Positions 1-11,157 of a DNA stretch of 64,000 nt are shown one piece after another. Each line of letters begins with the position of its first letter. The first letter of the stretch is position 1. Under the pieces are notes generated by a model, which worked only from the letters and a program-made list of their open reading frames with translations, did not search any database and had not been told where the DNA came from. This DNA comes from Staphylotrichum longicolle. Its lineage: Eukaryota; Ascomycota; Sordariomycetes; Sordariales; Chaetomiaceae. The stretch spans positions 4,154,001-4,218,000 of the forward strand of contig JAHCVI010000002.1 of the NCBI GenBank assembly GCA_019096155.1, in the 5' to 3' direction. Made by a program: the position numbers and the translations under genes.

Positions 1-731
1 GACACAGAGGGGCTTCCCCTGGGCCACTCTGAAGACCCACCGTCTGCTGACTTTGCTTGGAGCTGACACTCCCATGAGCGGCCCCGCTAGGTCGCTGATC
101 GCGGGCGGCGAGCCAAGGGTGGTTGCAGCAGGTGCACTCGCGTCGAGTCGTTGACAGAGCCGGGTGTGGCATTGTCAGGTAAGCATTTGTCCGAATTTCC
201 GTCTCTTATTTTGCCTCAAAGCACCGTGTCAGTGATGAGCAATCTGGTAAAAGGTCAGACAGCCATGTGCTCTTCTGGTTTTGTGGTTCTGAGTGACACG
301 GCTCTGCGCCTTGGCGCGTCCAAGCTGCCAGCCTCTCTCCACGCGCTGTCTTGAGACAGCGGAGGTATGAGGTTTGGCGGTTGGATATATCAAACCGCGT
401 TGGAGACCCTGGTCGACGACACTGCGGCCACGAGACCGGGCCCAAAGGCTGTGGCGGACACTAGGCTGCCAGGCGGGTGTTTACACTCGAGCCTTGCTCA
501 CCTAGTCTCGTGTCGCCCCGGAACCACGAAGCCGCTGCAGCTGCGCTGGATGATGACCCAACAATAAACTGAAAAGACCTGAGACGCGACCTTTTCTTTG
601 ATTTTGGAAGGCCCTCCGAAAAATCAAATCCGTCTACCGACTTGAACGGAGGGACTAGTAGCGCTAACACACGTCTTGTGGGTAACAGATTACAGGACAG
701 CAGTGCAAGGCTGAGCAGGACGGCAAGACCA
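1..731. other. Non-coding left edge and PHD-gene upstream region
   Basis: No convincing gene is visible. The short open frames have no recognisable domain and overlap on both strands. The right part should hold the promoter and 5' leader of the PHD-finger gene starting at 732. An open frame runs upstream of that ATG to about 642 but has no ATG of its own. Confidence 0.5.
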
Positions 732-3009
732 ATGCCGCGCCGCTGCCGACGGTGTAGAGAAGGCGAGGCGTTCGACAAGCCGCTATTCGAGTGCGTCCGC
801 TGCAGCAGATGCTATCATTCCGCATGCCACCGTCCCCGTCCGAGGGATCCCATGTAGGTCTTTTTGTTCCCTTTCCTGTCGTCTCCACAAACCCTCAGAC
901 ACTGGCCCCAAAACAGCGACGCACTTCCCCCCTGTTACATTGAGTCTGTGGGCCGCCACATCCATGCGCGACCCCCCACTTGTAGCCTACTGTGGTATTT
1001 TCCCGGCCCCAACATACAATTTCACTCGGCCTCGCGCTTACCTTTGCCTCGCATTGCCTTGCCCTACCTCCTACTTAACAAATTCTTCCGCATCCAGTCC
1101 ATGTTCAACCAAAGCCCTAATCTGAGAGCTGCATCCACTGACAACACCCGACGGCAGTAACTGGGTCTGCAAGCGGTGTTTTGCCGGCCAGAAGGGCCAG
1201 GAAAAGCGGCGCCACTACCATGACAAGTCGCTGCTGTCGTCGCGGGCCGCCTCTCCCAGCTCCGCATCACCAGGCCTTGGCAACTCTCGCAGCACCAGCA
1301 TGGCTCCATCCGCTGCCATAGGCCCTGTCCCGGATACCAGCCAGCGCGATGACGCGCCTAGCTCTATCATTAACTGCTCCGTCACGGGCTGTCTGGCCAA
1401 GATTGATGGTAAACGCCAGGTCATGTGTGAGGCCCATCTGCAGGTCTTCTCCAAAACGGATCGGCCCCAGCATCCTGTCCAGCCCAATGGCACACACGCC
1501 CCACCAGATCCGCCCAGCGCGTCCGGCTTGGGGCGATCTGGCTCAATCCCAAACCCGCGGAAGCTATTGCCGGAAACTGACAAGGACCGACCGTTTATGA
1601 GACGCAAAACCGCCGGCAACCCCCCTCCGTTCGTCCCTCAGCAGCCGACTCCCAAGCACAGCACTCCACCATCCCGTGGCGAGCCAACCAAGTCTCCGCC
1701 ATCTCAGCCTTTAGCGCCCCGTCCTTTGGTCCATTCACCTCCTGCGAGCCCAGGCGCTCATCCCGATGATGATGAGCCCGCGAGGAAGCGACCGAGACGG
1801 TCGTCCTCTCCCGGGCAATCCCTAAAGCCCAACGTGAATGGGGTCGCATCTTCCAGGCTACCAACCACCGAATTTGACAAGCCAATGGCTTCTGCGAGCC
1901 CGAAGGCTAGCCGTCATGGTGTGAACCAGTCACCCCAGCGGCCGGGGAAACCGCGAGAGAAGGAGAGCAAGCCGAGCTCTAAGCCGAATCTCAAACACCC
2001 TGTGAGGAGAATTCCCCTGCAGATGTCCAAACTGCGCTTCCTCGATAGCCCAGAAGACGCTTTCGCGGGGATTCTCTCTGAGCAGTCTAATTCGGGGGTG
2101 AACGGCTTCGCCGAGAACGTCCCAAGACGGGAGTCTGGGGCCTCAGACTCGTCTCTCAACGTAGCCATAAAAGACTACTTGATGAGCAAGACGTCAAACC
2201 AAACTCGGACGTCGTCCGAATTGGCCAATGGCCAGAATAAAAAGGCCCTTCCGGAGAGGAGAAAGTCGGAGACGCGACCTGGCTACGGGCCGTTCCAAGC
2301 GAACGGCATCGTGCCTCCCAAACCTCGGCCACACCTCCCCGTCAAACCCGCCCAAATCACTAAAACTCAGCCCGTCAAACTCCCACCGCCAAAGCAAATT
2401 GACACGGCCCGCTTTGACGCCCTCATCTACGCTCAAGAGGGCGCGTCATCACCTCCTCCAGACGTGGAGATAGCCACGCAATCCGCGATCGACCTTCCGG
2501 CACCACTACCACCACATCCGCCAGCATCAGACGGCAATCCAAAACCAAAAGACGAGCCCCTCTATCTCCCAATCGACCCGCGCATCCACTGGCCGCAGCC
2601 CCATTCTGCAACCTGGCACGCCAAGAAGCAGGCCGAGATCCAGGCCCGCGGGTGCAAAAAGGCCAATTTCGGCCGTGCAGCCCAGAGCTTACGGCGGCAG
2701 CGCGAGCAACAATCACAGCCTGAGCTGGACTTACCGGAGAAGATGTGGGACAATCCGGCGTGGGTGAGGGCGGTGATGCGGTTGAAGGGGATGACTCCGT
2801 CGTCTGCTGGGCTCTCAGATGGGGAGGGTGGGAATAACGGGATTGAAAGCGAGGATGGGGAGCCTGAGGTGAGGAGGGGAGGGAGGAAGCAGGGAGGCGG
2901 AGGTGTCAAAGGGAAGAAGGTGGCGGGGAAGAAAGGGGTGGTGGTTGTGACGGGTCTGAGGGGCCGCAACCTGAGCTGGAGAGAACGGGAGAGGTCTGAA
3001 GACGAGTGA
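732..3009 (+). CDS. PHD-finger protein, likely chromatin-associated
   Basis: Two exons, 732-853 and 1158-3009, give 657 residues. The 304-nt intron has a GTAGGT donor and a CTGAC branch site about 20 nt before its CAG acceptor, and it interrupts the zinc finger. Joined, residues 4-50 or so read Cys-x2-Cys, Cys-x2-Cys, His-x2-Cys and a final Trp-Val-Cys-Lys-Arg-Cys, the order of a PHD finger, a class that usually binds histone H3 tails. The rest is long, Pro/Ser/Lys-rich and probably disordered. A more ordered block lies near the C terminus (nt 2550-2800), followed by a Gly/Lys-rich basic tail. A small CxxxxC...CxxH cluster follows the finger (nt 1370-1435) and may bind metal. ATG 732 is the first ATG in frame. 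The specific complex is unknown. Confidence 0.8.
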
Positions 3010-4351
3010 TATGAGGAGTTCCCGGGTGTTGTCAAATCACCTGTGGGCGGGTGGTTGCTACTAGCGTTTTTAGGTTTGCTACTGCTTGGGGGATGACACA
3101 CGGGGAACATGAAGGTATCGTGGGCATGGGATTCCCGGGACTGCATGTTCAGGCACAATTGTTCTGACGTTTTCTTTTTCGTCTGTAATGCTGTTATAGT
3201 TGCTCTCTGGTTGCTTTTTCTGATTGTTGGCGTGTGGCGCATGGAAAAGCAGTTGCTTTTTCCTCAGGGCGGGGAGTATGATATCTAGAGATGTGGTTGG
3301 GGTGAAGTGGAAGCGGAGCGACGCAAGCTGACGGAGCTGCTGCATGTACACTGTTGGTGAGCTGAGAGGGTCCTGTAGAGGCCCGATTACTTGGTTCGTT
3401 ACTCAAATAAGTGCGCAAACGCATATGTAACGCGAACAATTGCTGCGGCCGGGAACCATGCACCGTTGAGAATAGGAACGTGATATAAGGTAGTTTCGGC
3501 CTCTAGTCTGTGACAAAACCGGAAGTGCAAGCTTGCATGGCCGGAATTGGAGCTGATTCTACGGGCACATGGAGGGCGTGGCTCCCAAAATGTGCCCCTG
3601 GATTGATTCGAAGAGATAGTTCGTCAAAAACTGTGATCTAAATTGGCACCGTCAATTGCGAAACAAGTCAGTAGAGTATAAGAATGGCGAGGCAACTGGA
3701 AAGAAGCCCGTCCTCGCTAACCTTGGCTAATGCCTTCCCTACCGAAGTGCACTTCAGCCTCAGGCAACGTAGATTTGGAATGCCCACAACTGCCCAGACG
3801 TAACCGAGTGATCAAAATGCGAAAGCGACGTCGTCCTCAGTGTCTGAGCCCTCATAGTCATCGCAGCGATTGCTGATGGGCCACATTATCGCCCATTAAG
3901 CGGCACCAGATTATGATTGGCCGGCATTTCGGCTTACAAGGCTGAGGTGATGGTTGATACAGAAAGGTCACACAGAGCTGCACAACATTCAAGGGCCAGA
4001 CGCGGCGTTAGACATGCTGAAATGGTTAGCTGAGACTACCTGAGTATAATAGAATCAAACGGCGCGCGGGGCCCTCTGCTCATTTCATCATGATGCTTGC
4101 CCGGGACCATTCAATGGTCTCTGATGAGATGAACTGAACCTTGAATGTCTACAGTCGTCCATCATTCAACACAACCCCCTAACAAAGTCTATCGACGTTG
4201 CAATTGAATTGCTTGTGCATGAATAGAGGGGGACTTTGACCTCTAATCACAAACTTCGAGTAACGACGATGGGACGATAGTAAGGTCTACCTTACAAAGA
4301 AATGTTTCTTGAGTCGACAGAAGAGCTTTCAAGGCAGGCTCATCACGCAAC
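3010..4351. other. Convergent intergenic region
   Basis: This lies between the 3' ends of the PHD-finger gene and the leftward gene at 4352. The open frames are short, without domains, and show no splice-linked continuation. It probably holds the two 3' untranslated regions. I see no RNA gene. Confidence 0.5.
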
Positions 4352-5465
4352 TCATCCTCCAAGAAACTTCTCCAACATTGCGTTGCTCTCCGCCAACTGC
4401 TCCGTAAGTTCCGCGAGATAGCTCCCCGGATTATCGAGCAACTCAACAAGGTGCTCGTATGTTTCTGCCCACTTGCAAGTCTCCTCGTCCAGTTCTTTCT
4501 TTAGCTGTTCCTTTTCCTTTTCCTCTTCCTCTTCCCTCTCCCTCTCGCTCTCCTTCTGTTTTTGCCTCTCCTTCTGCTTCTCCCTCTCCTTCTGCTTCTC
4601 CCTCTCCTTCTGATTCCCTTCCTGCGCTGCCGTAGTATTCGCGTGTCGACTGATAACCTCCCTGGCTCTCGCCACAACCCGACGGTAGGCCCTCGAGTTG
4701 ATGACCAAGTCGTCAAAGTCAAACTCGTGGCCCTCAGCCACCGTGTCCCGGTCGTTGAAGATGGTCTTGGCGGTACGGTCTGAAGTGAAGACCGAATCGG
4801 GAATGTGCAGGTGCGGGTTTGCCTGCCTCAGGAATTTTGCCGCGCTTGCCTGCTTGTTCAGGGTTGTCTTGCCGTTTCGGAGACCCTCGAGTACATCGTC
4901 CACCGACTCCCTGGGAGAGGGTCAGCTCTGTCTCTTGTCATCATCATCATCATCAGGTGATGTGACGGGGGGGCGGTTGTGGGGGGGGTTCCGACGACAT
5001 GTGCAGGGTCTGAACCAAGAACGCCACGGCGGATTGCTGCCCTTGAAGGAGCGGAAGATAGTAACCGATTGCTGACTCGTTCCACACGATGCGGGTCTTG
5101 ATCCTCCATCTCGACAGGACGCTGCGCTTCGCGCCAACCCGACCCTCGGCTGCACAGAGCGTATTGAGCTTCTCATCGAAGCACGTCAGCACAACGAGGC
5201 AGCCCGTCAGCGTGCTGTCGATGGTCGAGATGGCGTCGGGCCGATTGCGGATCGAGTGTTTCCTGAGCAGCAAGGTTTGCAGCTCGGACACGCCCGCCTT
5301 GATAGCGAGGCACTGCGATGCAAGAGCCGTGATGGTGACATGGGTGTTTTGGAACTTGGTGCGCAGCGTGTCCAGAGATATGGCAGCCTGCTGGCAGAAG
5401 CCAACGATACCGCTAATGGACCCGATGAGGGAGACGGGATCCAATTTGCAGCACATCTGATGCAC
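4352..5465 (-). CDS. Orphan fungal STAND-type N-terminal domain protein with coiled coil
   Basis: Exon 1 runs from 5465 to about 4999 and exon 2 from 4910 to 4352, about 341 residues. The intron ends at a CAG acceptor at 4913-4911. The donor is non-ideal (GTCGTC at 4998 or GTCGGA at 4995), so the junction is uncertain by one codon. The first ~150 residues begin with Asp-Pro-Val-Ser-Leu-Ile-Gly and continue with amphipathic helices. This resembles the fungal N-terminal domain in front of NACHT or ankyrin modules in fungal NOD-like (STAND) proteins. No NACHT, Walker motif, ankyrin or WD repeat follows. Instead there is a basic/acidic run of repeated Lys-Glu-Arg-Glu-Lys-Gln units and a predicted coiled coil. 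It may be a truncated NLR or a stand-alone adaptor. A second in-frame ATG at 5456 could be the start. Confidence 0.6.
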
Positions 5466-6154
5466 GGGTAAGGCCCCAAACCAATGTCACCAAGAAAAAG
5501 GAGGAAAACGAGGGAAACGAGAATAAGGAGAATGAAGAACTTAGGAGCCCATTAGACTGGTCATAAGGCACTGGCGCGGGAGCCCTATTAAACCAGGCCG
5601 GGCTTGACCTCAGCCACAGAGTCCCTGACGTGTCAGTCCCAACTGCTCAAGCAGAGATGGTATCCTTCGCTCATGAGGGATGGATTGGGCAGCAATCCGC
5701 ACGCCGGGGAAAAAAAAAAAAAAAAACCCCAACATTGTATGGAGCGTGTTGCACGGCTTATGCTCAACCCGTCAGTCACATTACTGCCAATGTGATAGCA
5801 GTGCGCAACGGGGGGATCGCCCCATTGGCCGTTGTGCAGCACTTCGCCTGGGGTGTTTCTGAGACACAGCCTGGTTGACCGTTTTCTTGAGACGGTGCAA
5901 GCAATAACATCTGTCAGTTGAATCGATGAGAGGCCTTGACGCTGCAAGTAAAGCGGAACAAGTCTATGAACCAAACAAACAAGTAGATACAAGAAACAAC
6001 TTAATATGTCTTTACATCTCCGCACCATGCATGACAAACGACACTTGCGCATGCCCTTAAGTTCTAACCCCGCGCTCAATGATCTAGTACAGCCTCAACC
6101 TCAACCTCAACCTCGACCGCCCCCTTCCTCCATCCTTAGTGTATATAGTATATA
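5466..6154. other. Intergenic region with poly-A run
   Basis: Upstream of the gene at 5465 and downstream of the aconitase stop at 6155. A run of 17 A lies at 5710-5726. It also includes a short CT-rich stretch with (CAACCT) copies at 6090-6115. No gene is seen. Confidence 0.5.
5710..5726. repeat. Poly-A homopolymer, 17 nt
   Basis: Uninterrupted A17 in an intergenic region. Its length is likely variable and prone to sequencing error. Confidence 0.9.
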
Positions 6155-8631
6155 TCACCCACCGCGCGCCAACAGATTCAACGCGCTCCCCGCCAGGATA
6201 AACCGCGCCTGGTCCTCGCTGACCTGGTGCCGAACCGGCACCTCCACCACCTCCCCGCCCTCCTTCTTAGTCACCCTCAACGTGACCTCGCCCTTGCCGC
6301 CGTTCCTCAGCATGTCGTACAGCCCGACGGTCTCGACGACGTCGCCGGCGCCGATCTTGTCGTAGTCGGCCTGCTCCGCAAACGTCAGCGGCACGACGCC
6401 CTGCTTCTTGAGGTTGGTCTCGTGGATGCGCGCGAAGCTCTTGCACACGATGACGCGCGCGCCCAGGTAGCGGGGCTGCAGCGCGGCGTGCTCGCGCGCG
6501 GACCCTTCGCCGTAGTTGTGCTCGGCGACGACGAGCCACGGCTGGCCGCGGGCCTTGTACCGCGCGGCGAGCTCCGGGATGGTGGTCTTGCTGCCGTCGG
6601 CGAAGTCGTAGGCGGCGTTGACCTCGCCCGTCTCGGCGTTGACGGCCGTGTTGAGCGTGTTGGCGCTGATGTTGGGCAGGTGGCCCTTGTACTTGAGCCA
6701 CGGCCCCGCCGCCGAGATGGTGTCGGTCGTGCACTTGCCCGTGACCTTGACCAGCACGCGGAGGTTGGTGAGGTCCGACTCCGGGAAGGGGTCGAAGGGC
6801 TCGAGCAGGGCGAGGCGCTCAGAGGAAGGGGAGATGGCCACCGAGACGGACGGGTTGGGCGGCTGGGACAGGACCGAGAGGGATTGCTTGCCCTGCTCGA
6901 AGGGGGTCTGCGGGCCCTCGAGGCCGCGCGGGGCGGGGAAGCGGAACTCGGCGCCCGACGGGGTCGTGAGGGCGTCGGTCATGGGGTTGAAGGTGGTGGA
7001 GCCGGCGTAGGCCATGGCGGTGACGATCTCCGGGGACGCGAGGAAGTTCATGGTGTCCGGGTTGCCGTCGTTGCGCCCGCGGAAGTTGCGGTTGTACGAC
7101 GTCAGGATGGCGTTGGGCGTGCCCTTCTCGACGCCGTCGATGCGCTTCCACTGCCCGATGCAGGGGCCGCACGCGTTGGAGAGCACGATGCCGCCGGCGT
7201 CGGTGAAGGTCTCGAGCGTGCCGTCGCGCTCGAGCGTCGCGCGGATCTGCTCGCTACCGGGCGTGATGTAGAAGTCGGCCTTGGGCTTCAGGCCCGCCTT
7301 CTCGGCCTCGCGCACGATGCTCTCGACGCGCGTCATGTCCTCGTACGAGCTGTTGGTGCAGCTGCCGATGAGGCCGGCCGAGAGCTTCTCGGGCCACTGC
7401 TGCTCCTGGACCGTCTTCTTGAACTGGGACAGCGGCGTGGCGAGATCCGGCGTGAAGGGGCCGTTGATGTGCGGCTCGAGCTTGGAGAGGTCGATCTCGA
7501 TGAGCTGGTCGTACTGCGCGCCCTCGTCGGCCCTGAACTTGAAGAAGGCGTCCTCGGCGGCGCCCGCGCCCGGGAAGTTCTGGAACACCTCGGCGTTCCT
7601 GCTCGCCTGCTCCCGGCGGGTCGCCTTCAGGTACCGGCTCGAGGCGTCGGTGTAGGGGAAGATAGAGGTGGTGGCGCCAATCTCGGCGCCCATGTTGCAG
7701 GCCGTGGCCATGCCGGTAAGGCTCAGCGTGTCGACGCCCGGCCCGAAGTACTCGACGATGTAGCCCGTGCCGCCGCGGACGGTGAGTAGGCCGGCGAGGT
7801 GGAGGATCAGGTCCTTGGGCGAGACCCAGTCGTTGAGCTTGCCGGTCAGCTTGACACCCAGGATCTTGGGCGCCTTCAGCTCCCAGGGAGCGCCGACGAG
7901 CGCCTCGACAGCGTCGGCACCGCCGACACCGATGGTGATGGTGGTCAGGCCGCCGGCGTTGGGCGAGTGGCTGTCGGTGCCCAGCATCATCAGACCCGGG
8001 AGCGCGTAGTTCTCCAGCACGGTCTGGTGGATGATGCCGGCGCCGGGGGGCCAAAAGTCAATACCGTATTTCTTGGCGGCCGACTCGAGGAAGTCAAAGA
8101 CCTCCGAGTTCGTCTTGATGCCGGCCGACAAGTCGTCGTCGGCGCCGCGCTCGCCGACGATCAGGTGGTCGCAGTGGATGCTGGCGGGGATGGCGGTCTG
8201 GGGCAGGTTGCAGGACATGAACTGCAGCAGGGCCATCTGGGCCGAGGCGTCCTGCATGTTGACGCGGTCGGGCCGCAGCTTGAGGTTGGCGGAGCCGCGG
8301 ATGTCGCGGCCATTGTTGGTGCCTGAGCAGAGCGACTCCTCGACGTTGTCCAGGTGGCTGTACAGGATCTTCTCGGCCAGCGTCAGACGCTGCGCCCCTA
8401 GCACCCGGCGCACCTCCGAGTACTTGTTGTAGAGTCTCTCGTACGTCGGCGGCAGGAGGGGCCCGTTCGAGTATGGTCGCGTGCCCGTGACTCGGCGGAG
8501 GGTCTGGGCTTGGACGGCCCTCTGTTCTGTTCGTTAGCGATTGACGGCGTTGCACATATATCGGGGATTTATTGAAAGCTACGCACCCTCAGGGCGACGC
8601 CCGACCGGCTGGCGAGATCAATTGGCCTCAT
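6155..8631 (-). CDS. Mitochondrial aconitase family protein, ACO2/AcoB type
   Basis: Exons 8631-8587 and 8521-6155 give 803 residues. The intron has a GTGCGT donor and a GCTAAC branch site. The N terminus is Arg-rich without acidic runs, as in a mitochondrial presequence. The family hydrates and dehydrates tricarboxylic acids with a 4Fe-4S cluster. The three cluster cysteines are present in GSCTNSS (Cys ~403) and ACGPC (~466, 469), as are the two Arg of NRNFRGR. Several blocks match yeast Aco2 better than Aco1, for example NRNFRGRNDGN, MNFLASPEIVTAM and AEHNYGEGSAREHAAL. Aco2 has been linked to homocitrate dehydration in lysine synthesis, but the role of the filamentous-fungal paralogue is debated. 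Three sites differ from canonical aconitase: TTDT for TTDH (~616), Lys for Arg in WLKYK (~627) and Ala for the second Ser in GSAR (~690). The reading frame is unbroken. Confidence 0.9.
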
Positions 8632-9221
8632 GATTGCTGTGTCTGGCCGAGTGAGTCGCTGGCGGGGCTCACCGAGGATGGGAAAAAATATTGGCTTTCG
8701 CCATTCCCAGGGTCGTTTCAAGGATCCGATCCCGGAACCGAAAATCCGGGGCCGGGAACCGGGGGTGGGCCATGTTGGGGTGTACTGTGTAAGTCGACCA
8801 ATCATAGCCCAAGGAATGTTAATCAGCCGCTGGGATCAGTCAACCGCACTACAAGTCTCTTGTTTGTAACTTACGGAAAGTACCAAGCTGTGGTCGAACG
8901 TCTCGCCTGCAGGAAGGAATCATCCCAAAGCCATGCCCTGAGCATTCAGTCTACCTGCCGCAACATAAACATAACCCCCTGTCTACAAACTTGTCCCAAT
9001 CCGAGCAAATTCCTTTGCGCACCATGCAACGCCTGGAAGCAACCCCATTCCCTTGTTCAGGAGGCAAGACCGAGACCCAAGCAAGCAAAGCAACAACCCC
9101 AACACCCGCTCCGCAACCCAAAACCCTGAAAGTCAAACTTCAATCATCTGCCACCAACCGTCCCACGAACCCAGCCCAAATCCTCTTTCCTGTGATAAGC
9201 AAAAGCCTGAACCACGCACCC
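8632..9221. other. Aconitase promoter / RAD52 3' flank
   Basis: Located upstream of the aconitase ATG and downstream of the RAD52 stop. Open frames here are short and unsupported. No motif is called. Confidence 0.5.
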
Positions 9222-11157
9222 TCATGAAGTCCTCTGCCTCTTCAGGTCCGGCCCACCTCCATCCCCCATTTTCGCCCCGACCCCTCCGACAACAACCGCA
9301 TTGCTCGGCTTGTCGCCCAGCGGCACCCTGTCCGCAAACCCATTTCCATTCCCATTCACCGCTTGCCCGTCAGTCCCGGCAGGCCTCTTCACAGTCAGCG
9401 GCCGAAACTGGCCCCTATTCGCCAACGGACTTAACCCGCCCGCAGCGGGCGCCCCGATCCTCCTCGTCTGGTCCAGCTGCGGATTCACCACATTCCCCGT
9501 CCCCCCCGCTGCTCCCATCTTGCCCGCCGCAACGCCTCTGCCCACACCCGCACCTCCTCCATTCCCGCTTTGTGCACCGCCAGGCAGAGCCCCCGTCCCT
9601 ACTCCGCCGTTTAACCCCCCACCTACTTGAGCACCTAAAAGAACTCCTCTTCATCCTCCTTGACGCCCACGGGTGCGACGTGCTTCCCGCTCTTGGCCAG
9701 CGGTTTGCTCGCCGAGTGGTCCACGCCCGGCGTCCGCGGGATAGACGCGCCCTCGAAGCGCGGATTGAATACGTGCCCCGGCTTGGGGTAAACACCTTGC
9801 TCTTTTCTTGCTCCTCGGGTATGCCCTCTTTCGGGACAGCTCGGGCAGAGAAGAAGGAGGGTGCGTCACCTCCCACTCCCGCGGGGGCGGCGGCGGTGGG
9901 GAAGGCTATCGAGGCCGTGGTGGTAGTGGGTTGGGGGGGTGTCATTGGTGGCGGCTGATTTGGTTTTGATTCGGGGTTTCGGCTGGGGGATCGGTGGGCG
10001 GTTCTGGTTGAATTGCTGTTGAGGTGGGCGGGCGGCAGGAGGACCGCGATTTGGGGGTCCGGCGCCGGCACCGGCACCGGGAAAGTTATTGGTATTGGGC
10101 CGAGCGGGTTGCTGAGCTGGTGTTTGTGGCGGCTGTCGTGGGGATTACCTGCAGAACTCGCGCGCGCGAACTGTCTTGGAGGCTGCACAATGTCCTTCCC
10201 GCCATTGGGTAGATTCTGGATTTTGTTGGACGTGTTGGATTGCTTTGAGTCGGTTTCGTTGGAGGGTGGCAAGACGATCTCGTCGTCGAATTCTGCGTAG
10301 TCCAGTTCTGCCTCGTCCAGGTCTGCCGATGGTTAGCCGGGGCACGACGAATGGACTGGACAAAAGCTTACCACCGTAGAAATCCTCAAAAGAGTCCGCG
10401 GCTAGCACTGTTATCGAGTTAGCCCGCAATTCCTTCCGTAGAGGACATGCGGTCTTACACTGCGGCGGCGGCCGTGGGGGCACTGTCTTTTGCTCCTTGG
10501 CCAAATGCGCCGCCAGGTCCGGATGCCGATGCAAGCGCGTCTCATCAAACTTGGTCGGCACCGCCTTGACTTTGGCGACATTTGACAAGTATGTCTTATC
10601 GTAGAGGCAGTTGCCCAGCACATTGCCGAAATTCCGGAGCGCGCGCTTCAGCGCGTCTGTTGTCCCCTCTTTCTTGGCCTTCTCAAACGCAGCAGCCTTC
10701 TTGGTGTTCTCCATCTGGCCGTATCCAATGTCCTCGTGGTACGTCCCGTCGCGGAGCGTGACGCGCACGATGACGGACAAACCAACGTGCCACTTGCCAT
10801 CTTGCTTGTCAACGAAGTCGACTTGAATGTTCTGAAGGCTCGACGACCATCCGTTGAAGCCAAACACTTCGTTGGCGAGCCCGATGCATTTATCGGCGCT
10901 GATGTAGGCCACCTTGGACCCGCCGGGCCCGCTTCGGGACGAGATGTACTCGGGGCCGAGCTGCTTCTCGAGGCGGGCCTGGAGTGTGGCAATCTCCTGG
11001 GCGGTGTACTCAGAGATGCGCTGTTGGGGCTCCTCAAAGGGGTTGGCGACGGCGGTGTGCTGGTCGCCCGGGCTGTGTGGCATGTTCGTTAGCACCAGGA
11101 TTGCCTGTCATGACTGCGCGGCAGACGACGCGGCGGAGGGCCAACATACGCGGGCAT
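9222..11157 (-). CDS. RAD52: RAD52 DNA repair and recombination protein (frame breaks in C-terminal half)
   Basis: Mediates single-strand annealing and loads RAD51 onto RPA-coated DNA in the nucleus. Exons are 11157-11150 (only Met-Pro and two bases of Ala), 11072-10459, 10407-10372 and 10322 onward. All introns are GT-AG with CTAAC branch sites. The N-terminal ~200 residues are the conserved annealing/ring domain: start MPAPGDQHTAVANPF, then ISSRSGPGG, NEVFGFNGWSS and GTTDALKRALRNFGN. The C-terminal half is low complexity with FFSARAV, a GVDHSASKPL block and the family-typical NPQLDQTRRIGAP block (nt ~9500-9460), ending at 9222. To read through, one base must be missing at the C4 run near 9785-9788 (sense strand) and another near the T4 run at 9637-9640. 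Without these, the first frame runs off into an unrelated sequence. Assembly error is the likely cause. Neurospora's orthologue is mus-11. Confidence 0.88.

Noticed and set aside
6227..7789. 520-codon open frame on the + strand
   Set aside because: It lies fully antisense to the clean aconitase gene. Its Arg/Gly/Ala/Val/Leu-rich composition is the mirror of GC-rich codons and it has no domain.
9053..9958. 301-codon Pro/Ser/His-rich frame on the + strand
   Set aside because: Antisense to the RAD52 C-terminal region, which has conserved blocks on the minus strand.
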